Notes under the pieces: generated by a model
Databases searched by the model: none
Told to the model about the DNA's origin: nothing
Seen by the model: only the letters and a program-made list of their open reading frames with translations
Assembly (NCBI GenBank): GCA_033675545.1
Contig: JAWDGP010005047.1
Span: 221,001 to 285,000 of the forward strand
Direction of reading: 5' to 3'
From: Elysia crispata
Lineage: Eukaryota > Mollusca > Gastropoda > Plakobranchidae
Length of the DNA: 64,000 nucleotides
Made by a program: the position numbers and the translations under genes
Part shown: piece after piece, positions 52,501 to 62,132 of the stretch
How the letters are laid out: each line of letters starts with the position of its first letter
Position numbering within the stretch: position 1 is the first letter of the stretch

Positions 52501-55500
52501 AAATTAATTAACAAGGAATGAAAGTCATATTGGTATCCAAGAACTTTAAATGAAGTTGTGTTTCAATGTTTAAGATTTGCAAATTACTTTATCTTTAAAT
52601 TTTTGTGTTATTTTATATTTGTTAAACCTTTCTGGTGTAATTTTGAAGTATATATTGCATATAATTTTGTTTCTTTTGACTTAATTTTTTAAATTTTCAC
52701 ACTCTTCCTGTCTCTTTTCTACCCACAGGCACTGTCTTAGCAGTGGGCAGTATTGTTCTTGCTGCAATCCGACTTATGCATTGACTTTAGAATGCTGTAG
52801 TTATCTTTACTTCAAGAGATTATATATTTTGAATAGTACATGTACTCTTTTTATAGTGCAGTAGTCTCCGGATAAAAACACGGCGTATAAATACATGCCT
52901 CGGCTAAATGCACACCGTTGGTCTGACAGATTTTTTACTATCTAATCAGTATACTCTAAAACACACGCTACATCGCCTAAAGGCACGCTTTGAAATCTGT
53001 AGTAATTACCAGTAAAATGTAAGAGATAGACACACTTAGTGGATGAATGACTCTCAGTCTCACTTATCACAAGGCAAGAAGTTGCGTCTCTTTGCAGACT
53101 CTACAAGCATAACGTACACCTTACACAGACACATAGTGAAGGGCTGAATCACCCTGTACGCTTCGGATGGGCGATAGGCCTTGAGACTTGTAGGCACAAG
53201 TAGGTCCTACGGGGAGGGGAGGGTTAGATTATGGCCCAAGCAAAATAATGTAAATTCACTGCCATAAAGATGCTTAAACTGCATTAAAAAAAACAACTGC
53301 TTGTCGAGTGCCAGACAACATTTGTTCTCTGCAGTGATTAAGTAAAGAAAGACAGAGACAAATGTAAGATAGAAAACCTTAAAAGTATGAAATGAAAGAA
53401 AGAGAACTGTCAAGGAAGAAGGAGCCAGAAATGCCTTTCAGGTTTGGCTTGAAGAGAATAATGAACAACTCATGCTGATCAATGCCTCTCTTCCAAAATG
53501 GCTTGAAGTTGAACTTTAAAATGAGCAACACGCTGTGATGCCCCTCTTTTGAAAAAAAAATAGCCACACATTTGGCTATGCAAATGGGGCTCCAATTTTT
53601 TTGGTTTTACAGTTGTTAAAATAAAAATGAATAAAGAACAAAGCAAAGTATAAATATAAAAAAAAAAATAAATAAAAAAGGGATCGGAAATAGCATTTTT
53701 AACTATCGCCGACACATAAGGGAAGCAACCTTGTATCTTTTTGTAATGTAATAAGGGAAGTAATTGAAAATTTTTTTTTTTTATTACTTTTTGTAAAGGA
53801 TGAAACAAAGTGTAAATATATACAGATAAAAAAAAAATCAAAACAAGGCTTTCGAAAATTGCAGTTTTACCTATCGTCCACACACAAAGGAAGCAACCTT
53901 GTGTCTTTTCCTAATGTAATAAGGGAAGTAATTGAACATTTTTTTATTACTTTTTATAAAGGCACGCTACTTCTCTAGAAGATTAAGCGCTTATACGGAG
54001 ACTACTGTAAAATTTTTATGTTAAGTAAAGCTCTGTCCGTTTTAATTGTAGCCATTTAATGTTTCCTTACAAGGGAAGAGTGTCATTAATGAGTTCACTT
54101 ATACCTTCTTTGTGATATTTTTTTACTCTAAATATAATTATACTTTATATTGTTAAAACTTCTGTGCCAATTAATTATATCCAATTCATCAAATCCAGAT
54201 GCAATAAGGCCTGGCCTCAATGAGTTAACTATGGAGTCCAGTTTTGTTTTTTAGTATTTATCTTTAGATTTAGGAAACATTTTTGGATCAGTCAATTGCC
54301 AAATTTATCAACCTCAGCCTAAATTAAAGGAGCCAAAGCCATTCTGGCACCCTAGTCACAGGGCCAGATGCAGTATCCTAGGTACTAAGATTAAGTCCTC
54401 CTAGTTTTGGTTTGTCCTGTAACCATTGTGCAAAGGCTTACACTAGCAGTTTAAAATTATAGGTATAGGATGAGGCTCAAACTAAGCAAAGCCAAGTAGC
54501 ATTGAAAATGGGTAATGAAGGCTTACACTTACAGTAACATTAGGAACCTGAGCAGTTTGATACATTTACTAATGAAAGGGGACACAAATGAAACATATTA
54601 ATTCTATGTTTTGTAACACATTTTAATACTCTACAACAAATGAAAGAAAGTGCATTTAAATTTTGGGTGAGACAATTTGGTCCTTTGAAATGATTTGAAT
54701 GAATATCTCTTGCTAAACATCATGTATTAAATGTGTATTTTTCTCTTTGTTAAGGACAAGTATCTTTCATTGAAAGAGAAGAAAGTGATAGACCAAGGTA
54801 TCTCAATAACATATTCTGAGCTTACTGTGTTAGAAGTAATTCAGCCCTTTAATCCATCAAATAGTAATGTGAACGTTCATGAATTGCATATATTTCATAC
54901 CGTGGTTTAAAAAAATTTGATGATGAGATATTTTCATTATCTCAGATTAAAAAAAAATATGGAGATATACTCTTCTAAAATGTTTGCAAAATAAGCAGTG
55001 GCTTAAGTTTACATTATGACAGATATCTGGTCCTATCTTTAGGTTAAAATAGTGCAGATGAAGGTATAGAGAAAAGTGAAATGGACAATTTTTTTTCTGT
55101 ATACAGTATAGTGTTTATGTAAAAGTTTATTTGACTTTGGGAAGATAAAGTTGTTTTCATTTTATTGGTATTAACAATATTAATGTACAAAATATTTAGT
55201 AGATACTGTGATATTTTGATGTATGTGCAAATGAAATACAATAACTCCACAATCTTTTCATCAAGTGAGACTGATTAGTACAGTGAAATGTTCAGTCATT
55301 TCAAGAACTTTATGATTATCAAAGTTATTGTTTTGCTGATTTTTACAGCTTTCATGTAACACCTCAAATAATTTAAATTATAGAAGACTTCACCCATTTC
55401 TTCTAGGTCAGATTAAAAAGATTTAAATGCTGAAATTGTGAAAAAAATAAAAAGTGCATTGTGCATTTAAGTATACACACTGTCAGGAGAATTACATAAT

Positions 55501-56297
55501 AATTTATACAAATTTAGCATAACAGGTAAGGCAAGCCCTGGTTGATAAATTGATATGAACTCCTTTATAAATGGACACTTTATTAACTTCTTATAAAAAA
55601 AGAATTTTCAACTTAAGCTTAGGGAAATTTATATATTTTAATTAGTCGAGTCCAAATAATTCAAATGCGGATAGTTCGAATTTGTGGATATTTCGAAGTC
55701 GATTAATTTTACTGAATATTTCTCTCTTTGAACTTTATTAAAAAATATCGGTTAGTTCGAAGTTGGAAAGAAGGATCCTTTTAATTTGGAGCTATCTTGG
55801 CGGGGTTTTTTTTTTAGGAAGCAGTTGTTTTCCAAGCTTGTAAAACAAAGAAAGTAATGATATGCTGGTGCAGGAAGCGATTTTGGTGTGTGTTTCCATC
55901 CACATATGTTACAGGCAAGAGTCTGCAATAACACAAGGAGAAGGAAAGGGAAAGGGGTTAGGCCCAGGGATCAGGTGTCAGTCTCACCCCAGTACAACAT
56001 AACTGATCAGTCACCAACATTTTTTTCACTCTCTTTCTCTATCGGGATAATTCGAAGTCCTTTTTTTATCCCAATGACTCCGAAATAACCAGAGTCGACT
56101 ATATAGAACTGAAGATATCCAGGTCATATTTCTGGAAAAATCCCAATATGTTTTGCAATTATGTAAAAAATATCTTTTGTGCACAATATTAATTGATTTG
56201 CCATATTTTTCCCCCTTTTCAAAACTTTCTGTTTGCTGCAGGTACTATGATTGGAGTCGCTACCGTCATGCTTGGTGTTATCCGCTTGTGGTGTTAG
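39983..56297 (+). CDS. MCUR1: MCUR1/CCDC90-type mitochondrial coiled-coil protein, alternative last exons
   Basis: Inner-membrane coiled-coil protein of the CCDC90 (DUF1640) family. In mammals MCUR1 regulates the mitochondrial calcium uniporter and affects complex IV assembly. Exons 39983-40199, 46663-46764, 47941-48044, 48740-48841, 49122-49235 and 51294-51408 join in frame to either 52729-52784 or 56242-56297, giving 269 residues each way. The N terminus (MTLVRTCSCFKQ...KRKCSR) is basic and free of acidic residues, as in a mitochondrial presequence. Family core: YYFDTLAFSKKLEANGFS, EIAVQQLLSEI, KKDMTLLQKSEFSSLKTE, FSLDINLERGR, NKIDTEIANLKT, then a membrane helix. Vertebrates have two paralogues (MCUR1 and CCDC90B); this gene may be the single ancestor of both, so the symbol is approximate. 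Confidence 0.9.
41293..43437. mobile_element. 2.1-kb non-autonomous element with internal hairpins, copy 1
   Basis: In MCUR1 intron 1. The terminal inverted repeats of about 22 bp begin TGAGCAATTCTCARRAGATC. The interior has two tandem units of about 535 bp (41478-42011 and 42012-42550; each starts GATCTTCC..ACGTTA.TGATGAC). Each unit contains a long hairpin: 41811-41863 and 42362-42416, with arms like TTCTTCCCGATGTTACAGTG and its complement. No protein is visible and the superfamily is unknown. Confidence 0.75.
44222..44658. mobile_element. 437-bp pogo/Tigger-like MITE, copy 1
   Basis: TA at both ends (44220-44221, 44659-44660). Left end CAGTAGAAACCTCAAAAATT, right end complement CAGTGGAAATCTCATAATT. 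CAGT termini and a TA target are the hallmark of pogo/Tigger MITEs. The same family is at 57747-58404. Confidence 0.85.
46275..46341. repeat. (TA)n microsatellite
   Basis: About 33 TA units directly abutting the left arm of a 38-bp inverted repeat. Confidence 0.95.
46341..46444. repeat. Perfect 38-bp inverted repeat (hairpin)
   Basis: Left arm 46341-46378 begins TAAATATAGAAGATCTTACC; right arm 46407-46444 is its exact complement. The loop is 28 bases. It lies in MCUR1 intron 1, 219 bp before exon 2. Likely a fold-back mobile element. Confidence 0.93.
46499..46567. repeat. (AT)n(AC)n microsatellite
   Basis: About 21 AT units then AC-rich sequence, on the far side of the hairpin, so that the hairpin-bearing insert is bracketed by TA-type repeats. 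Confidence 0.9.
47465..47560 (-). mobile_element. Possible LINE 3' fragment
   Basis: On the minus strand one frame reads RKPRNQEQWWKLVATAS, which recalls the C-terminal tail of some non-LTR reverse transcriptases. Only this short piece is seen and there is no supporting upstream domain, so the call is weak. Confidence 0.25.
48085..48594. mobile_element. Candidate piggyBac-type MITE
   Basis: TTAA at both edges (48081-48084, 48595-48598). Left end CCACTTCAATGCTGTGTACG, right-end complement ACCCTTGACTGCTACACAA, similar to the CCCTTTGACTGC-type termini of piggyBac elements. 510 bp, GC-richer than the flanks near the left end, no reading frame with a known domain. In the MCUR1 intron 48045-48739. 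Confidence 0.55.
49935..50213. mobile_element. 280-bp pogo-like MITE
   Basis: Left end TACAGTATAATCCACTTTTA, right-end complement TTAGTATAATCCATGCTTAT, with TATCAA continuing in both. TA flank on the left; the right edge has lost about one base. In an MCUR1 intron. Confidence 0.65.
50318..50830. repeat. Inverted repeat pair in MCUR1 intron
   Basis: About 90 bp at 50318-50410 (CAGGCCTAGATCTAGATTTGG, less its last base, ..TCTCACCCACAT) are repeated in inverted, diverged form at about 50740-50830 (complement CAGGCCTAGAACTAGTTTGG..CCTCGCCCACAT). May be subterminal repeats of an unclassified element. The interval between has no gene. Confidence 0.5.
51686..52162. mobile_element. 477-bp pogo-like MITE (CAGTGGAATCTGCTT family), copy 1
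   Basis: TA at 51684-51685 and 52163-52164. Left end CAGTGGAATCTGCTTGAAGT, right-end complement CACTGGAATCCGCTTATAGT, both followed by CAACAC. It lies in the intron just before alternative exon a of MCUR1. A longer relative is at 57490-58940. Confidence 0.85.
52729..52784 (+). CDS. MCUR1: MCUR1 alternative last exon a
   Basis: Acceptor TCTACCCACAG, then 2 + 54 bases completing a glycine codon and encoding GTVLAVGSIVLAAIRLMH and a stop. It forms the C-terminal membrane helix with a short matrix or intermembrane tail ending RLMH. No AATAAA is seen before 53620; see the adjacent transposon. Confidence 0.88.
52859..54007 (+). mobile_element. 1.15-kb pogo-like non-autonomous element, copy 2
   Basis: Left end CAGTAGTCTCCGGATAAAAA, right-end complement CAGTAGTCTCCGTATAAGCG; TA follows at 54008-54009. 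It begins 75 bp after the stop of MCUR1 exon a. The interior has a tandem pair of about 170 bp units (about 53625-53800 and 53801-53966) sharing GGAAGCAACCTTGTRTCTTT and AATGTAATAAGGGAAGTAAT. AATAAA occurs at 53620-53625 and 53630-53635. No transposase frame is recognised. Related copy, inverted, at 21325-22454. Confidence 0.8.
54008..55644. other. MCUR1 interval between last exons, no feature seen
   Basis: A/T-rich DNA between the two transposons that separate exon a and exon b. No coding or repeat structure was recognised. Confidence 0.4.
55645..56099. mobile_element. 455-bp TA-target MITE
   Basis: TA at 55643-55644 and 56100-56101. Left end GTCGAGTCCAAATAATTCAA, right-end complement GTCGACTCTGGTTATTTCGG. 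The subterminal ATAATTCGAA/AGTTCGAA motifs resemble pogo/Tigger MITEs. It ends 142 bp before MCUR1 exon b. Confidence 0.75.
56242..56297 (+). CDS. MCUR1: MCUR1 alternative last exon b
   Basis: Acceptor CTGTTTGCTGCAG, then again exactly 56 coding bases in the same phase, encoding GTMIGVATVMLGVIRLWC and a stop. Seven of 18 residues match exon a and most others are conservative. Its RLW ending is closer to the (Y)RLW/RFW ending of vertebrate MCUR1/CCDC90B. AATAAA signals lie at 56549 and 56695. Confidence 0.85.
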
Positions 56298-56548
56298 ATT
56301 TGACATTGTTGCAAACTGGCTTTTGAGAGTATGTAATGATTCAAAGATATGCCTTGAAGTCATGAGCAAATAAGTCAAATAGGGGCCAATATTTACAAAT
56401 TGAAAAATTAAGAGAACCTGCAAAAAATGTTAACCAATTGCCTATGCAAGCTTCATACTCATATTTGCAACATATCTTTGGTTAAGCTTACTCCTTTTCT
56501 TTTTTAACTACAGTAATATTATCAATACATACAATTTTAAAACATCAA

Positions 56549-56700
56549 AATAAACTCTGGGATACACAATTGATATGTTTTCCGATTGTACCACACATTT
56601 TCTTTTATTCTTTGATCACTGTTATATTTTGTTTGTGCATTGTTGTTGAAATTATTTCCTTTGCCCTTTTATTAGTTTTAACCTGTCTTTTCTCAATAAA
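56549..56700 (+). terminator. MCUR1: Poly(A) signals of MCUR1 exon b
   Basis: AATAAA at 56549-56554 and at 56695-56700, 250 and 400 bp after the exon b stop. Either could end the transcript. Confidence 0.5.
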
Positions 56701-56865
56701 AATACCTCTCTCTATGGGGCAAATTTTGGGAAATGATAATTTTATACATGTGTATTATTAATTATTTTTTACCCATTCCTTCAAGAATCAGGTCCCTTTC
56801 TATGGAGAAGTCATTTTTTTTTTAAGAAAAAGAATGAAAGGCAACTGAAATTATGTTCATTGTTA

Positions 56866-57440
56866 AGCCCCCTTCAGATGTACAGTTTTTTGTATCCGGT
56901 AAAGCCATCGGTCAGTTGAAACTGACACTAACCGGATTAGCAATCATATGACCGTTTACATGCATCAGTTGGATATCAGTTGACCTGATCATTCAAATCT
57001 TGGCCTAGATGATGACATCATTGGGTTGTCGTATCTAGTTCGCGCGAAATTCAAAACGTTCACAAAAATGGAGGATGATCAACATGATTTCGAATTTTTT
57101 ATTTTTTAATTTATCGTTAAATTCTGTTCCCCGCGTAAATTTGACTAATTGAAGGTCGCTGATCACGAAAATCCTATTAATTTTTAGATTGGACCAGTAA
57201 TTCAAAATATTTTTATTCGCATTTTTAGCTCTGTGCGCGGCAAGATCAACGTAAAGACCTCGAGGCGCCAGTGCCCCAGTTCACTGGATGTCCACCGGAT
57301 GGGAAATATCTAGCTGCGCCAGATATCAAGCTATCCGGTACGATTTTTGTCAAGCCGCTTCTTTCCACTGCTATTTTTATTCTCATGGACTGACCGGATG
57401 GCTTTACCCGATACAAAAAACTGTGCGTCTGAAGGGGGCT
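56866..57440. mobile_element. PIF/Harbinger-type MITE, 575 bp
   Basis: Flanked by TTA at 56863-56865 and 57441-57443, the target-site duplication typical of PIF/Harbinger. The inverted repeats are over 50 bp: AGCCCCCTTCAGATGTACAG on the left and complement AGCCCCCTTCAGACGCACAG on the right, then TTTTTTGTATC and AAAGCCATC in both arms. A 128-codon frame at the right end is incidental. Confidence 0.85.
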
Positions 57441-57746
57441 TTACACAGTCAAAGCTCGGTAAATAAAGATCGGACCACCAATCTCAAGTCAAGTGGAATC
57501 TGCTTAAAGTCAACACTTTGGGATGAAAAAAAAAACGTGTTGACTTTAATTTTAACCCAGGTTGACTTTATCCATTTCCAGGAAATGAGTCCAAAAAGAG
57601 GTTGTCTCCCTTTCCTTACTTATGATGTGGTCTCCCTTAGCAGTCTCCATTTTATTACTTATTACATAGAATAGTGTGGTGCATCTATACAAATTATTTA
57701 GGCAAAGCAAAAAAAAACACACTAAGTCTGAAAAGAGGTTCACTTA

Positions 57747-58404
57747 CAGTGGAAACTTCAAAAACCGAAGTCTGATTGTTAAAATTTCTCATAAGCTGAA
57801 TTTTACAAGAGGATAGATTATTTTTTTCTCTTTAGCTTTTTTTAGAATCGGATTCATATTTCAAAGTTTTTCTGGTTCGATTCTCTTAATTCAAACGCCA
57901 TAAGGCACTACAAAAGTACTGCATGTATCTCTCAAGCAGCAATTTTAATCCCTGTCCTAGAAAGGCTGACCAGTCCACTAACAAAGTGAGTTCTAGGGAG
58001 TTGATGCCCTAAGAAGGTGGTGCCGGTAGTAACATTGATACTGGTAGCAACGTGGAACAGGGGAAGAGGAGAGTTATAAGGCCAGTCCCAGCGTAGCTCT
58101 GTAGCATCTGGCCTAGCTTGCACCTGACATGCTTGGCATGTTTTTCAACACTGTTGAATAGGCTGTCTGACAGTGACAGGTCTGTGAGCAGGCTGGGCAA
58201 GAGAGCGACGCTGCGTAGGTACACAGAATTAAATCTGTTCGTTTGCACTGTGCGAGCTAGGCCAGATGCTACAAAGCTATGCTGGGACCGGTTCTTGTTG
58301 CATACACAGTACTCATAGTCAATGAGGCATAGATTTAGTTATGCCTCTTTTTAATTCGAAGTTTAATCCATTCCCATATAGTTTGAATTATGAGGTTTCC
58401 ACTG
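57747..58404. mobile_element. Pogo/Tigger-like MITE, copy 2, itself interrupted
   Basis: TA at 57745-57746 and 58405-58406. Left end CAGTGGAAACTTCAAAAACC, right-end complement CAGTGGAAACCTCATAATTC. Removing the 215-bp insert at 58080-58294 leaves 443 bp, matching the 437-bp copy at 44222-44658. Confidence 0.85.
58080..58294. mobile_element. 215-bp fold-back MITE nested in the Tigger-like MITE
   Basis: Inverted repeats of about 43 bp: left 58080-58123 (GTCCCAGCGTAGCTCTGTAG, CATCTGGCCTAGCTTGCAC), right 58250-58294 as complement (GTCCCAGCATAGCTTTGTAG, CATCTGGCCTAGCTCGCAC). It is absent from the other Tigger-like copy, whose sequence GAGAGTT..C.TGTTGC is continuous across the site. The target duplication may be GTT but is not certain. 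Confidence 0.85.
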
Positions 58405-58940
58405 TACTTGATGCACTACACATAAAAGCACAAAAAATGCGTACATACAATTCCTGCTGTATTTTTTTTTTTTTCAGCTCTACTCTTTTACTTATATCCT
58501 GGGACTAAATCTGTCTTTACTTTCATTCCACTTTCACCATAAAAAAAATTGTTAAGCATTACTGGAGGCTCTGACAAGAATGTGAGCAGCGGTGGGGGAG
58601 AAAACAATGCACTCTTTTCAATGAATGATGTGAGCCAAGGATAAGTTAGGTCTTAACACACCCAGCCTCCATCCCGTCCACTGCCTTCGCATCCTTTGTT
58701 ACTGAAACAACCACTAACTTAGCTAGGCTTTGATAAGCATGCTATTAAATTATACACAGTGACTTACTGACTATTGGGTTTACAAACAATGAGCTACATC
58801 CCGCCAATGTATCCTGTTTTATGGGTTTTACCTTTTCCCATCCACCACGAGGTGGTGCTTTAAAAAAAAATGTCCTAAAGGCGTTGTTTATCAGAAAAAA
58901 ACAGGACTGCTGTGTGGTGTTGACTTCAAGCAGATATGTA

Positions 58941-60398
58941 TTTGTTTAGCTGTACAGTAATTGTCTATTGTAGAAACCCCAGATGACTCGGTAAACCAGG
59001 AAGCCGCATAATTGAGAGAGTTGAAAGAGATGGAGTAGAGATTAGAAGAAGGTCAAGAAGATGAAAAGAAGTATTAAAAGAAAAGAAAAAGAGATGAGAA
59101 AGGTTGGGGCGCTGATATAAGGTGGAGGTAAAATAGGCAAGCAGGAATGGAGGTCAAGAGGCATAGAGAAATTGTACACAGACATGATGAGGGGGACCGA
59201 GATGTGCAAGATAGGAACTTTATTTTCTATAAGACATTAAGAACAGCGGAAGCTGAACACACTTAATACACCAATGTTTTTTGAGTAATGGACAAAAGAT
59301 TGTCATTGAGTAGTACTAATATGAGTATTGGTTTAAAAACTGAAAATTATGTGATATGTTTGCTATCTGAGAAAGGGGTCTTGAGAGTGAACAATACTAA
59401 TAGCAAAAAAAAAAAAGAAAACCAAGATTCTTAGTGCAGCAAAAATTAAATTTTTACCTTTCTTATGTCAGAAAAAATGTAACAACATTGATGTAACAGC
59501 CATTGATGACTTGAACATATATATATTTGGCAAGTTTACTCAATTGCTATAGAATGACGATGTAGCCATCAAAATGTTGCGTGAGAATTAAAACTGGTCA
59601 CCTATGATTAATGGCTAGTATCAACACCTGCTGCAATGACTCTTAGCTTGGGGGGAGGTTGCAATTCAAAATGTATAGTATTTTCCTATCGTTTTCACTT
59701 AAACTAGTTAAAGGCTACTTCCAAACAATGACCAGCACAACCTAAAACTTGAACTCTATATTATTCTTCCTAGCAAAGTAAATGTGTGGTTACACAATAT
59801 GACCCACTGACACTGACAGAGTTAAAACATTCCAATACATAGAAACAAACAGCACAAGTGAACGATATTATGTACACAATTTATAAATATACGCTATGGG
59901 TACAGAATACATGATAATATGTTAAGAATGTATTATCAACTAAAATAAAAGTTAAAATTTATTAAAAAGGGTTTATTATGCTTTGACACCATCTCAAAAA
60001 CATGTATATATATATTTATAACAAACAGCATACAATTCACATCTGTCCTGGACAAAATATATTTTACAACTGGTACATTGCACTAGTTAAAAAAAATAAA
60101 TTTTTCCATTCACAGTAAAATATGAGATTGTGGACATTTTATAATTGTGCAAAATATTCTAACAGTAATCATGAAAGTTATAAAGAGAGTAAGAAAATCA
60201 AAGCAAGAGAGTACTTAGAGATGGGAAAGAAGCATAAAGACATTGGCAGGTTTAATTAATTACTTCAAATTTGCATAATATTTACGAATACATGACAATG
60301 CCAATGCATATAAAAATGTCACAATTGAAAGAGCAAATCAGCATTATTAGTTACCACAAATCTGTATATGCAATTACATTTACACAAACACAACCCTG
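58941..60398. other. Convergent intergenic region, no gene seen
   Basis: A/T-rich DNA between MCUR1 and UBE2C with a purine-rich patch at 59015-59165. On the minus strand AATAAA (TTTATT at 59972-59977) could serve UBE2C, though it is 420 bp beyond the stop. Confidence 0.4.
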
Positions 60399-61895
60399 TC
60401 ATAAATATTTAAAAGATCCTTTTGCATTGACACTTCTTGTTGCTTCTTTATTGTAGTGATCCATCAAAGCCTATTTATTGAAAAAAAGTGAGACAAAAAG
60501 AAAAAGATAGTCGTAATGATATGTCCATAACATGAATAGGTTGGACTAAATAAGGGTCATCTGCAGCCTTTCTTTATTTAAATGGGCTTTCAAAGTTAAA
60601 AAAAAAAAAAGAAAATCTGAGGCTAGCCTGCCCTTGAGGTTAATATTGGTCTATACGTAGGCCTATAGAAAAACTGCTTAGATGACCTACGTAAAAACTC
60701 CTGGCTATTCCCTCTCTACCTCTAGTCCCTAAACTTCCACACAAATCTTATAGAAAAACTTGAATTTATTTGTCATGCCAACAGCATGCCTGGTTAGATG
60801 GGATTTGAACTCAAATGATCCAGCACTAGGCTGGACTTGAAATTCCTTAATATCATTCCATTGATTGATCTAAGTAACTGGCTGACATCCCTACCATCAA
60901 TTGATGCGACCAGTTTTCTCTTATGATCTAGTTGCCCCTTTTTTAAAAAAATTTGCTATACCAGCAAGCCTTCTTGACTTTCAAGAGGTGAGCCTAGACA
61001 GATTTCTATTGTCATGTGGGACCAGCCAAATCTGTTTGCTAACATTCTCTGTGAAGTGTAAGCTAGGTTGATCTTGTTAAACTTGTATGTGCTACTTAAA
61101 GACAACTGGTACATGATGCATTTAATTTAAACAGGCTTAAGAGGTGATTCAAATGAGGAGAGTAGTGTTACTTAAGCTTCTGACACAAGATCAAAGTCTA
61201 TGGTGTATTGTTTCCCACTCAAAGAGGCTGCCTTACATTATTTGTTTAAAGATTTACTTGCAGCTGCACACCTGCTGTTTCTATACATGACTGAAATTTG
61301 ACACTGTAAGATCTACAAATGTTTTAACAGATACATTTTGTAAAGCCATGATGTGATTCATTTCTTATCAATCTCAGTTTCTTTGAAGAGTGCATGGGAG
61401 ATTGTTACAAAATACAGAATTATAGCTTAAGTAATCCTAGCTAGGGTCATGCTTGTCATTAATATCACATTGTATATTATAAAAATATAAAATCTCATGC
61501 AGTTATGGTAGCCTATAATATTATATCAATGTAGTTCTTTAGGTAAAACAAGCAATGCTAACAAAGGCAAGCAAAGGTAAATGATGAGCAAAGCTTATAA
61601 ATACAATATTGATAAGGTGGAACAATGAATGAATGAATGAATGTTATATAACTTTGCACTAGTTTGAAGAAAACAGAAATATATATTAAGAATCAACAGG
61701 GAAAAACAGATGATTCAGACAAATTCAAAATTTCATGGGATCCAATTTCCGCCTAATTGTCCTTCACTGAAAAGCACCGAGTTTTCAGAATTACAAAAAA
61801 AAAGTGCTCATTAAAACAACTTACCTTTTTGTAATTTTCCTGATTTTTCCACAGGTCAGCTGCGTGAGCATTTAGAGGGCTGTCAATATTTGGCT
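60399..61895 (-). CDS. UBE2C: UBE2C-type E2 ubiquitin-conjugating enzyme, last two exons
   Basis: UBE2C (UBCH10, vihar) is the E2 that works with the anaphase-promoting complex in mitotic exit. Exon 61895-61825 (acceptor GTCAG, donor AAAAAG|GTAAGT) reads EPNIDSPLNAHAADLWKNQE then NYKK. This is the helix region after the E2 core and is nearly the same as UBE2C (EPNIDSPLNTHAAELWKN). The last exon, 60470-60399 in phase 0 after TTTTTTTCAATAAATAG, reads ALMDHYNKEATRSVNAKG to a stop at 60401-60399. It fits the final helix in position, but its identity rests mainly on phase and spacing. The catalytic exons lie past the right edge of the window. The 61-codon plus-strand frame over the last exon is a shadow. 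Confidence 0.78.
61623..61643. repeat. (AATG)n microsatellite
   Basis: Five AATG units in the UBE2C intron. Confidence 0.85.
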
Positions 61896-62132
61896 CTGAC
61901 CGAAAAAAAATAAAACTGTTTCAATACTACAAATTAAACTGTGAGAAATTTTTATGACAGAGTCAAATTCGTAAGAGAGCTTTTACATTAAAAAAAATAA
62001 ATAAATAAAGTTTGAAATTACCTTAGCAATGTTTTTCAATACACGCAATCAGAAAAAAAAGTTACCCATTAACCTAACATATTATATGTGAATATAATTT
62101 TCAATTAAACAAGTTTGATAATGAAATATATA
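61896..62132 (-). other. UBE2C: UBE2C intron, near part
   Basis: Intron upstream (in gene order) of the EPNIDSPLN exon. No further UBE2C exon was found from here to the end of the window. Confidence 0.45.

Larger units (their letters stand above)
57490..58940. mobile_element. Longer CAGTGGAATCTGCTT-family element, host of nested insertions
   Basis: Left end AAGTGGAATCTGCTTAAAGT, right-end complement ATATCTGCTTGAAGTCAACA. The first 160 bp follow the complement of the copy at 51686-52162 (GTCAACAC, TTACTTATGAT, GTGGTCTC in order). Net length without the nested MITEs is about 790 bp. It is interrupted by the MITE at 57747-58404. Confidence 0.7.

Noticed and set aside
53479-53883. 134-codon minus-strand frame
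   Set aside because: Lies inside the tandem repeats of the 1.15-kb element; low-complexity Phe/Tyr-rich translation.
57288-57674. 128-codon plus-strand frame
   Set aside because: Spans the end of the Harbinger MITE and the start of the next element, so it cannot be one gene.
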